Shown: piece after piece, positions 1 to 5,727 of the stretch
Position numbering within the stretch: the first letter of the stretch is position 1
Layout of the letters: each line of letters begins with the position of its first letter
From: Betaproteobacteria bacterium
Lineage (GTDB): Bacteria > Pseudomonadota > Gammaproteobacteria > Burkholderiales > SG8-41
Direction of reading: 5' to 3'
NCBI GenBank assembly: GCA_028292065.1
Contig: JAQGNC010000146.1
Location: forward strand, 1 to 10,147
DNA length: 10,147 nt
Notes under the pieces: generated by a model
What the model was told of the DNA's origin: nothing
What the model saw: the letters and a program-made list of their open reading frames with translations, nothing else
The model's database searches: none
Program-made: the position numbers and the translations under genes

Positions 1-175
1 GATCCGCGCGCTCATCAAGCAGCTCGTGAGCTCCGAGAATTCCCGCAAACCGCTTTCCGACAGCCAGATCTCCGAGATCCTCGGCCAGCAAGGCATCGTG
101 GTCGCACGGCGCACCGTGGCGAAATACCGCGAATCGATGCAGATCCTGCCCGTCAACCTGCGCAAGACCCTATAA
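1..175 (+). CDS. rpoN: RNA polymerase sigma-54 factor, C-terminal fragment
   Basis: Only the last 57 codons are present; the reading frame begins at base 2 and ends with TAA at 173-175. The fragment contains the RpoN box, read here as ARRTVAKYRE (bases 104-133). This is the signature of the C-terminal DNA-binding domain that contacts the -24 promoter element. It is followed by the usual short ending (MQILPVNLRKTL). Sigma-54 directs RNA polymerase to -24/-12 promoters that need AAA+ activators, classically nitrogen, motility and stress genes. The hpf start codon lies 16 bases downstream, the conserved rpoN-hpf-ptsN order of Proteobacteria. The 5' part lies outside the window, so the N-terminal activator-interacting region cannot be judged. 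Confidence 0.97.
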   Translation, partial: IRALIKQLVSSENSRKPLSDSQISEILGQQGIVVARRTVAKYRESMQILPVNLRKTL

Positions 176-191
176 ACCTGAGGAACACCGC

Positions 192-518
192 ATGAATGTC
201 CACATCACCGGCCACCAGGTCGCCGTCACCCCAGCCATACGCGAGTACGTCGCCGGAAAGCTCCAGCGCATCAAGCACCATTTCGATCAGGTGATGGAAG
301 TGAACGTCGTCATGCAGGTCGAGAAGCTCCAGCAGAAGATCGAAGCGACGGTGCACGTGCGCGGCAAGGACATCTTCTGCGAGAGCACCGCGGACGACAT
401 GTACGCCGCGATCGACGGCCTCGTCGACAAACTCGACCGCACGATACTCAAGCATAAGGAAAAACACCTGGCGCAGCGCCACGACGGCGCGGCGATCAAG
501 CACCAGGAAGCCGAATAA
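192..518 (+). CDS. hpf: Ribosome hibernation promoting factor (short HPF type)
   Basis: A 108-residue protein of the HPF/RaiA (sigma-54 modulation protein) family. It opens with MNVHITGHQVAVTPAIREYV, the typical first strand and helix of the fold, and continues through a second basic helix region. The family binds the 30S subunit in the mRNA/tRNA channel and promotes inactive 100S ribosome dimers in stationary phase. The length fits the short form; the C-terminal dimerisation domain of long HPFs is absent. The last ~20 residues are a charged, His-rich tail (KHKEKHLAQRHDG...). A GAGGAA Shine-Dalgarno at 180-185, six bases before the ATG, supports the start. The gene sits directly after rpoN and before ptsN and is probably co-transcribed with them. 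Confidence 0.96.
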   Translation: MNVHITGHQVAVTPAIREYVAGKLQRIKHHFDQVMEVNVVMQVEKLQQKIEATVHVRGKDIFCESTADDMYAAIDGLVDKLDRTILKHKEKHLAQRHDGAAIKHQEAE

Positions 519-573
519 TCCGGCCGGCGCCGCCGCGCCGCCGAGTCCCAGGCACGATCTCCAGAGTCCCTTG

Positions 574-1059
574 ATGAATTTGATAGCCAAGCTGCTGCCC
601 GAGTCGAACGTCCTCATCGACCTCGACGTGTCCAGCAAGAAACGGGTTTTCGAGCAGGTCGGCCTGCTTTTCGAGAACAACAACAGCATCGCGCGCAGCC
701 AGGTTTTCGACAGCCTTTTCGCGCGCGAGAAGCTGGGCTCGACCGGGCTCGGCCAGGGCATCGCGATTCCTCACGGGCGCATCAAAGGCCTGAAGGAAGC
801 GGTCGGCGGTGTGGTGCGTACGCGCCAGCCGATCCCTTTCGATGCCCCCGACGGCCAGAACGTGAGCATCATCTTCGTGCTGCTCGTGCCCGACCGCGCG
901 ACCGACATGCACCTGCAGATACTCTCCGAGCTCGCGCAGATGTTCAGCGACAAGCCTTTCCGCGAGCAGCTCCTCGCGGCGTCGACCGCGGCCGAGCTAC
1001 ACCGCCTCATCACCCAATGGCAGCCTCATGCCGCGACTCAGCATAGCCCGGTTATTTGA
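574..1059 (+). CDS. ptsN: PTS IIA-like nitrogen regulatory protein (EIIA-Ntr)
   Basis: A 161-residue single-domain EIIA of the fructose/mannitol type. The phosphorylatable histidine is His67 in the motif GIAIPHGRIKG. EIIA-Ntr is the terminal phosphoacceptor of the nitrogen PTS (EI-Ntr > NPr/HPr > EIIA-Ntr). In other bacteria it regulates potassium transport, carbon/nitrogen balance and stress responses by protein contact rather than sugar transport. I chose the ATG at 574 over the adjacent in-frame TTG at 571 because ATG is favoured and a weak AGAG at 563-566 is well spaced for it. The 3' end overlaps hprK by 32 bases in another frame, suggesting translational coupling. No EIIB or EIIC component is encoded nearby, as expected for a regulatory PTS. 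Confidence 0.95.
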   Translation: MNLIAKLLPESNVLIDLDVSSKKRVFEQVGLLFENNNSIARSQVFDSLFAREKLGSTGLGQGIAIPHGRIKGLKEAVGGVVRTRQPIPFDAPDGQNVSIIFVLLVPDRATDMHLQILSELAQMFSDKPFREQLLAASTAAELHRLITQWQPHAATQHSPVI

Positions 1060-1981
1060 GGATAATCGCGAGAAGCTGAAGCTCACCTGGGTGGGCGGGC
1101 GCGCGGGCGGCGCGAGGGATCTGAACAGCGACACCATCAAGGACTCCTCCAAAGGCCTCATCGGGCACCTGAACTTCATCCATCCGAACTGGATACAGGT
1201 CCTCGGTCCGACCGAGCTCGAATACCTCGCGCGCCTCGACGCCGCCGCGTGCGCGGCGACGCTGACCGACGTCGCCACTCGCGGTCTCGCGTGCTTCGTC
1301 ATCGCGGGTCCGCACGAAACCCCCGCGGCGCTCTCGAAAGTCGCCGAAGCCACTTCCACCGCGCTGTTCCAGTCCGCGATGCCCAGCGTCGAGCTCATGT
1401 GGATGATGCGGCCGTATCTCGCGCGCGCGCTCGCGGAGTCGACGACGGCGCACGGGGTGTTCCTCGACGTCCTCGGCATGGGCGTTCTCATCACCGGCGC
1501 CTCGGGCGTCGGCAAGAGCGAGCTCGCGCTCGAGCTGATCAGCCGCGGCAGCGGCCTCGTCGCCGACGACGTGATCGAGTTCTACCGCATCGGCCCCGAG
1601 ACCATAGAAGGCCGCTGCCCCGCACTGCTGAGGGACTTCCTCGAAGTGCGCGGCTTGGGCGTGCTCAACATCCGCACCGTCTTCGGCGAAGCGGCGCTGC
1701 GCCCGCGCAAGAACCTGAAGCTGATCGTGCACCTGGAGCGGCCGGGACCGGATCACGCGCCGATCGAGCGCCTCCCGCTGCGCCCCGGAACCGAGGACGT
1801 GATGGGTGTGAGCATCTGCAAAGTCACCATCCCGGTCGCCGCAGGCCGCAACCTCGCGGTGCTCACCGAAGCGGCGGTGCGCAACTACGTGCTCCAGCTT
1901 CGCGGCATCGACAGCACGTCGGAATTCGTGAACCGGCAGGCGAACGAGCTTCAAAAGAACGGTGAGGGCGAGCCGCAGTAG
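1028..1981 (+). CDS. hprK: HPr kinase/phosphorylase
   Basis: A 317-residue bifunctional enzyme that phosphorylates HPr on its regulatory serine using ATP or pyrophosphate and removes that phosphate by phosphorolysis. The N-terminal domain (about 1-130) is the variable HPrK_N fold. The C-terminal catalytic domain shows the conserved His142 in TTAHG, a P-loop GASGVGKS (157-164), the acidic pair Asp180-Asp181 (LVADDVIEF) and the family signature LEVRGLGVLNI (about 205-215). The start codon lies inside the last 32 bases of ptsN with no strong Shine-Dalgarno, consistent with coupling to ptsN translation. In Firmicutes HprK drives catabolite repression. In Betaproteobacteria, which have incomplete PTSs, it is kept next to ptsN and rapZ with a less clear role; that context is family knowledge, not read from this sequence. 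Confidence 0.97.
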   Translation: MPRLSIARLFEDNREKLKLTWVGGRAGGARDLNSDTIKDSSKGLIGHLNFIHPNWIQVLGPTELEYLARLDAAACAATLTDVATRGLACFVIAGPHETPAALSKVAEATSTALFQSAMPSVELMWMMRPYLARALAESTTAHGVFLDVLGMGVLITGASGVGKSELALELISRGSGLVADDVIEFYRIGPETIEGRCPALLRDFLEVRGLGVLNIRTVFGEAALRPRKNLKLIVHLERPGPDHAPIERLPLRPGTEDVMGVSICKVTIPVAAGRNLAVLTEAAVRNYVLQLRGIDSTSEFVNRQANELQKNGEGEPQ

Positions 1982-2016
1982 CCCGTCACGTCATAGCGAC
2001 CACGTCACATGGAATC

Positions 2017-2859
2017 ATGAAACTAGTCCTCATCACCGGCCTCTCCGGCTCGGGCAAGAGCGTCGCGTTGAGCGCGCTCGAAGACGCCGGTTATTACTGC
2101 GTCGACAACCTGCCGGTGAAGCTGCTTCCGGAGCTCGTCGCTTTTCTCGCGCAGGCGGGCTATTCGCGCGTCGCGCTGAGCATGGATGTGCGCAGCGGCG
2201 AAGCCCTCGACGCGCTGCCGCAGCACCTCGCCGCGCTGCGCGGCGCGGGCACCGACGTGAAAGTGCTCTTCCTCGACGCGAAGAACGACACCCTCATCCA
2301 GCGCTTCTCCGAAACCAGACGGCGCCATCCGCTCGGCGACGGCCGCCGCACCCTGCCCGAATCGATCGCGAGAGAACGCGAGCTGCTCGAAGACATCGCC
2401 GGGCTTTCGCACCACATCGACACCAGCGACCTGAGCCCCCACGTGCTGAGGAACTGGGTGCGCGAGTTCGTCGATGTTCCGACCGCCGGCCTCACGCTGC
2501 TCTTCCAGTCGTTCGCCTACAAGCACGCCATTCCGCTCGACACCGACATGGTCTTCGACGTGCGCTGCCTGCCCAACCCGCACTACGACCCGAAGCTGCG
2601 CCCTTATACCGGCCGCGACGCGCCGGTGATCGCGTTCTGCGAGTCCGACCCCGCGGTCCAGAAAATGCTCGAAGACATCCGGCGCTTCGTCTCCGACTGG
2701 CTGCCGTGCTTCGACCGCGACAGCCGCAGCTATCTCACCGTAGCGATCGGCTGCACCGGCGGGCGCCACCGCTCGGTCTACCTCGCCGAGTCGCTCGCCG
2801 CGTTCTTCCGCGCCCACCACGCCCGTGTCCTCGTAAGACACAGGGAGCTGTCCATCTGA
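2017..2859 (+). CDS. rapZ: RNase adapter / nucleotide-binding protein RapZ (YvcJ family)
   Basis: A 280-residue P-loop protein. The Walker A motif is GLSGSGKS at 8-15, followed by the family segment EDAGYYCVDNLP (about 22-33) and SMDVRSG with Asp57. The C-terminal half has the conserved SFAYKHAIPLD, the FDVRCLPNPHY block, and GCTGGRHRSV at 245-254. In E. coli RapZ binds the sRNA GlmZ, presents it to RNase E and senses glucosamine-6-phosphate; in other lineages homologues hydrolyse nucleotides. The gene begins 35 bases after hprK with a GGAA at 2011-2014 just before the ATG. It is the last gene of the cluster before a repeat-rich gap. The protein ends in RHRELSI and lacks a Lys/Arg-rich tail like that of the E. 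coli protein, so RNA binding may differ here. Confidence 0.96.
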   Translation: MKLVLITGLSGSGKSVALSALEDAGYYCVDNLPVKLLPELVAFLAQAGYSRVALSMDVRSGEALDALPQHLAALRGAGTDVKVLFLDAKNDTLIQRFSETRRRHPLGDGRRTLPESIARERELLEDIAGLSHHIDTSDLSPHVLRNWVREFVDVPTAGLTLLFQSFAYKHAIPLDTDMVFDVRCLPNPHYDPKLRPYTGRDAPVIAFCESDPAVQKMLEDIRRFVSDWLPCFDRDSRSYLTVAIGCTGGRHRSVYLAESLAAFFRAHHARVLVRHRELSI

Positions 2860-2864
2860 ATTTT

Positions 2865-2888
2865 GTGCAACGCGCGTGCGCATTGCAC
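2865..2888. repeat. 24-bp near-palindrome just after rapZ
   Basis: GTGCAA at 2865-2870 and TTGCAC at 2883-2888 are perfect inverted arms. Between them, after one C/A mismatch, GCGC pairs with GCGC around a two-base centre. It begins five bases after the rapZ stop. There is no T-run, so an intrinsic terminator is unlikely; an operator or a transcript-end hairpin is possible. Function unknown. Confidence 0.5.
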
Positions 2889-2897
2889 CTGATACCT

Positions 2898-2944
2898 CCC
2901 CTCGCCCCGCAGTAGCGGGGAGAGCCCGCGAAGCGGGCGAGGGG
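2898..2944. repeat. Intergenic palindromic element, nested three-stem
   Basis: An outer 8-bp stem, CCCCTCGC (2898-2905) with GCGAGGGG (2937-2944), encloses two hairpins: CCCCGC-AGTA-GCGGGG (2905-2920) and GCCCGC-GAA-GCGGGC (2924-2938). The stems share single bases at their edges, so not every pair can form at once. The wording resembles the CCCCTC...GCGGGGAG...GAGGGG repeats common between genes in high-GC Proteobacteria. No T-run follows. Confidence 0.7.
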
Positions 2945-2953
2945 CCGGGGCCG

Positions 2954-3022
2954 GGGGTGAGGGGCAGCGGGGTGATGAGGGGCAACGGGGTGATGCGGGG
3001 GCCGCCGGGTGATGCCGAGGCC
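2954..3022. repeat. Degenerate G-rich tandem units
   Basis: Four imperfect units each begin GGGGTGA or GGGTGA, at 2954, 2969, 2987 and 3007. They are about 15, 18, 20 and 16 bases long and carry the pattern GGGGTGATGxGGGGCxxC. The block directly follows the palindromic element and ends about 56 bases before the next gene. On the + strand it is strongly G-rich, so it may form unusual structure. No open reading frame is supported across it. Confidence 0.6.
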
Positions 3023-3078
3023 AGCGCGATGACCGCGAAGTCCTAACACCAAACGCTGAAGAACAGAACCATTTCCAC

Positions 3079-3672
3079 ATGACCGAATCCCACTACATCT
3101 TCCCCTTGAGCACCGTCCTCTTCCCCGGCGGCGCCCTGCCGCTGAAGATCTTCGAGCAGCGCTACATCGAGATGACCAAGGTGTGCATCCGGGACAACAA
3201 GCCTTTCGGGGTGTGTCTCATCCGCGAAGGCGCAGAAGTCGGCGCGCCCGCGGTGCCCGAAACGATAGGCTGCCTCGCGACCATCGAGCGCTGGGACATG
3301 CCCCAGCTCGGCCTCTTCGAGCTCCTCGCACGCGGCGGCGAACGCTTCCGCCTGCTCGATCACCGCGTGGCCGCGAACGGGCTCATGTCAGGCTCGATCG
3401 AGCGCCTGCCCGCCGACACCCCCGCCTCGCGCGTCGACCCGGCGTGCCGCGAAGTGCTGAAGCTCATCATCGAGCGCGTCGGCAGCGCTCACTTTCCGGA
3501 GCCGCTGGCACTCGACGAAGCTAGCTGGGTCGGCTGCCGTCTCGCCGAAGTGCTTCCTCTCGAAGCCCACGTCAAGCAGACGCTGCTCGAAGTGACCGAT
3601 GCGGCAGAACGTCTCGCGCGCCTGCGCGAAATCCTTATCGGGCAGGGATTGGTCGTCAACGACGACGCGTAG
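3079..3672 (+). CDS. Stand-alone LON peptidase substrate-binding domain protein
   Basis: A 197-residue protein that is almost entirely one Lon N-terminal (LON_substr_bdg) domain. It starts with FPLSTVLFPGGALPLKIFEQRYIEM, the hallmark opening, followed by FGVCLIREG, an ETIGCLATIERW strand block and a helical C-terminal half ending in LARLREILIGQGL. It has no AAA+ ATPase and no Ser-Lys protease domain, so it cannot degrade proteins itself. In Lon this domain contacts substrates; the role of the free-standing family is not established. No good Shine-Dalgarno precedes the ATG, and the gene follows a 219-bp repeat-rich gap, so it probably has its own promoter, which I cannot point to. It converges with the cyclo-ligase gene. 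Confidence 0.9.
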   Translation: MTESHYIFPLSTVLFPGGALPLKIFEQRYIEMTKVCIRDNKPFGVCLIREGAEVGAPAVPETIGCLATIERWDMPQLGLFELLARGGERFRLLDHRVAANGLMSGSIERLPADTPASRVDPACREVLKLIIERVGSAHFPEPLALDEASWVGCRLAEVLPLEAHVKQTLLEVTDAAERLARLREILIGQGLVVNDDA

Positions 3673-3703
3673 GCTGTCGCGTGCGACGCTTTTCGTGCGC
3701 CAC

Positions 3704-3739
3704 GAGATCGCCGCGTCGCACCCCTCCTCGCGATGACGG
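3704..3739 (-). repeat. 36-bp intergenic repeat, inverted copy 1
   Basis: Read on the - strand, this copy matches the repeat at 3777-3812 at 29 of 36 positions, counted by eye (shared cores GTCAT, GCGAGGAG, TGCGACG and ATCTC). It lies 31 bases after the stop of the LON-domain gene. It is more diverged than copy 2. Confidence 0.75.
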
Positions 3740-3776
3740 GTCACACAATGTCCTCGCCGCCGCGGCAATCCCCCGA

Positions 3777-3812
3777 CTGTCATTGCGAGGAGCGCTGCGA
3801 CGAAGCAATCTC
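3777..3812 (+). repeat. 36-bp intergenic repeat, copy 2
   Basis: This is the GTCATTGCGAGGAG...GCGACGAAGCAATCTC type element that recurs between genes in many proteobacterial genomes; recognition is from memory of the motif. Copy 1 lies 37 bases upstream in opposite orientation, so a transcript from either strand could form a long stem. The two copies fill much of the 178-bp gap between convergent genes. Confidence 0.75.
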
Positions 3813-3850
3813 GAGACGCTCGAAAACGCCTTCAGCGGCGCCTGGGACGA

Positions 3851-4612
3851 TCACTCGCCGGGTTTATCCCCCCAGTACCCCGGGAACTGATCCGCATAGC
3901 ACACCGGCGAGCTCAGCTCCGATGACGGGTAAGCGGCTCGCGGCAACCGCTTCGCGAGCATGAGGCGTGCAAAGCGCTTGCGCGCTGCGGCCGCGTCGAG
4001 CAGCTCGAGCGGCTCGCCCGCTGCGGCATAGACACCCCGCTCGGTCACGACGAAATCCATCGGTATGTCGTACGGCTGCGGGTCTATCGTATCGAGACGC
4101 AGCATTTCATAACTCACCCCGATCGCGACCGACCGCCTCTCGAGCGCAGCGAGCGTGCGATCGAAGAAACCGCCGCCGTAGCCGAGCCTGTAGCCGCGCG
4201 CGTCGAAACCGTTCATCGGGACCACCGCTGTGTCGGGCAGGACGATCTCGGTGCCGTCGGGCACCGGGATGTCGTAGACCCCCGGGCGCATCGGATCGCC
4301 CGGCTTCCACAGCCTGAACTGGAGCGGCGTTCTCGGCGCGGTCACTTCGGGCAGCGCGGCAAGCGCGCCGTTCTCGCGCCAGCGCCTCACTGCGAAACGG
4401 GCGTCGAACTCGCCTTTGAAAGGCCAGCAGAAACCGACAATCGCCTCGCGCGGCATCTCGAACGCATCGATGAGAGACGCGGTGATCGCTTCGTTCCATG
4501 CGCTGCGCTGCTCGGCGGGCGTATCGGCGCGGCGCGATATGAGCTCCGCGCGATGCGCTTTGCGCCACGCTCTCAATTCTTCGGGAGTCCGGGGTTGCGT
4601 TGCTTCACTCAT
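3851..4612 (-). CDS. fau: 5-formyltetrahydrofolate cyclo-ligase
   Basis: A 253-residue enzyme that converts 5-formyl-THF to 5,10-methenyl-THF with ATP, returning the storage folate to one-carbon metabolism. The N-terminus has the basic helix RKAHRAELISRR (17-28). The middle has VGFCWPFKGEFD (59-70), and the nucleotide/folate-binding signature RLGYGGGFFDRTLA is at 142-154. It ends the canonical fold with YDIPMDFVVTERGV (181-194). About 59 further residues follow, ending SSPVCYADQFPGYWGD, which makes the protein longer than the E. coli enzyme (about 180-200 residues). The ATG is three bases after the mutY stop, so it is very likely the last gene of an asmA-like > mutY > cyclo-ligase operon. Only a weak Shine-Dalgarno is visible. 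The symbol follows E. coli fau (ygfA). Confidence 0.94.
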   Translation of the reverse strand: MSEATQPRTPEELRAWRKAHRAELISRRADTPAEQRSAWNEAITASLIDAFEMPREAIVGFCWPFKGEFDARFAVRRWRENGALAALPEVTAPRTPLQFRLWKPGDPMRPGVYDIPVPDGTEIVLPDTAVVPMNGFDARGYRLGYGGGFFDRTLAALERRSVAIGVSYEMLRLDTIDPQPYDIPMDFVVTERGVYAAAGEPLELLDAAAARKRFARLMLAKRLPRAAYPSSELSSPVCYADQFPGYWGDKPGE

Positions 4613-4615
4613 TTG

Positions 4616-5677
4616 CTATTCATCCGCTCGAGATTGCGCGTTGACGAGATCCACGATTCTTCTGACCGGAGCCGGTATCGCCGCGTCGGTCACTTCGGCC
4701 AGCGGCAGCCACACGCGCTGCGCCTCTCCCGCACGCAGCTCGATCGCCCGCACGTGCAGGCGCTGCGGCGAGATGGTCAGCGTGTAATGGGTGAAGCCGT
4801 GCTCGACGTCCGCCATGCGCTCGCCGTGCGCGACGTCGGCGCCGTAGCGCTCGGCGCACACGGCAGCGATGTCATCGCTTGCCGCGGCTTCCGGAAAGCT
4901 CCACAGGCCGCCCCAGATGCCCGGAGCGGGCCTTTTCTCGAGCAGCACCGCGCCGTCGTGCTCGAGTATCAGCATGACGATGCTCTTGTGCGGCAGCGGT
5001 TTGCGCGGCCGCGGCGAAGGCAGCACGTCGACGAGCCCCTCGCGAAAAGCCGCGCAGCCTGCGCGCACCGGACACGCGTCGCATCGCGGTCTGCTCCGCA
5101 CGCATATCGTCGCGCCGAGATCCATGAGGCCTTGTGTATACGCTTCGACATCGTCGTGAGGCAGCAGCCGTTCAGCCGCTTCCCACAGCTTCGCGGCGGT
5201 CTTCGCGTCGCCTGGATAGCCGGGAATCGCGCAGTAGCGCGCGAGCAGGCGCTTCACGTTGCCGTCGAGAATCGCGTGGCGAGTGCCGCGAGAGAAGACG
5301 ACGATCGCAGCCGCGGTCGATCTTCCGATTCCCGGCAGCGACTCGACCGCTTCGACGGTGTCAGGGAAACGCCCGCCGTGCAGATCGCGTATCGCGATAG
5401 CGGCTCGATGCAGGTGACGCGCGCGCGAGTAATAGCCGAGCCCGCTCCAGTGCGCGAGGACGTCATCCGGCGCCGCGTTCGCGAGCGCGAGCACATCGGG
5501 GAAGCGCTTCATGAAGCGCTCGTAGTACGGAACCACCGTCGTGACCTGCGTCTGCTGAAGCATGATTTCGGAAACCCAGATCGCATACGCATCGCGCGTG
5601 TTCTGCCACGGCAAGGTGTGGCGCCCGTGCTCGCGCTGCCACGCGGCCACGTCGCGCCCGAACGCGGCGTCCGCCAC
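4616..5677 (-). CDS. mutY: A/G-specific adenine glycosylase MutY
   Basis: A 353-residue base-excision enzyme that removes adenine mispaired with 8-oxoguanine. I chose the GTG at 5675-5677 because it puts every key residue at the E. coli MutY number: catalytic Glu37 (WVSEIMLQQTQV), helix-hairpin-helix LPGIGRSTAAAI (114-125), catalytic Asp138 (AILDGNVKR) and the 4Fe-4S cysteines 192, 199, 202 and 208 (C-x6-C-x2-C-x5-C). The C-terminal part (from about 230) is the NUDIX-like domain that reads 8-oxoG, with KRPAPGIWGGLWSFPE (248-263) and FTHYTL at 295-300 in place of the E. coli FSHFHL. The frame stays open far upstream into asmA; a GTG at 5726-5728 would touch the asmA stop but adds an unconserved 17-residue leader. 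It lies 50 bases after the asmA-like stop and 3 before the cyclo-ligase. Confidence 0.96.
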   Translation of the reverse strand: MADAAFGRDVAAWQREHGRHTLPWQNTRDAYAIWVSEIMLQQTQVTTVVPYYERFMKRFPDVLALANAAPDDVLAHWSGLGYYSRARHLHRAAIAIRDLHGGRFPDTVEAVESLPGIGRSTAAAIVVFSRGTRHAILDGNVKRLLARYCAIPGYPGDAKTAAKLWEAAERLLPHDDVEAYTQGLMDLGATICVRSRPRCDACPVRAGCAAFREGLVDVLPSPRPRKPLPHKSIVMLILEHDGAVLLEKRPAPGIWGGLWSFPEAAASDDIAAVCAERYGADVAHGERMADVEHGFTHYTLTISPQRLHVRAIELRAGEAQRVWLPLAEVTDAAIPAPVRRIVDLVNAQSRADE

Positions 5678-5727
5678 GCCCTGGATCTGTTGCGGGATAC
5701 TCCCGGCGATGTCAGCGGCCCGGCGCA

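Noticed and set aside
1962..2915. + strand open frame of 317 codons overlapping rapZ
   Set aside because: Out-of-frame shadow of rapZ, extremely Arg/Pro-rich.
3676..3693. GTCGC-GT-GCGAC followed by TTTT after the LON-domain gene, as a terminator
   Set aside because: The stem has at most four usable pairs after allowing a real loop and the T-run is only four bases; too weak to call.
3823..3840. CGCC-GCTGAA-GGCG-TTTT on the - strand after the cyclo-ligase gene, as a terminator
   Set aside because: A four-pair stem with four Ts is marginal; the nearby 36-bp repeats are a likelier structured end.
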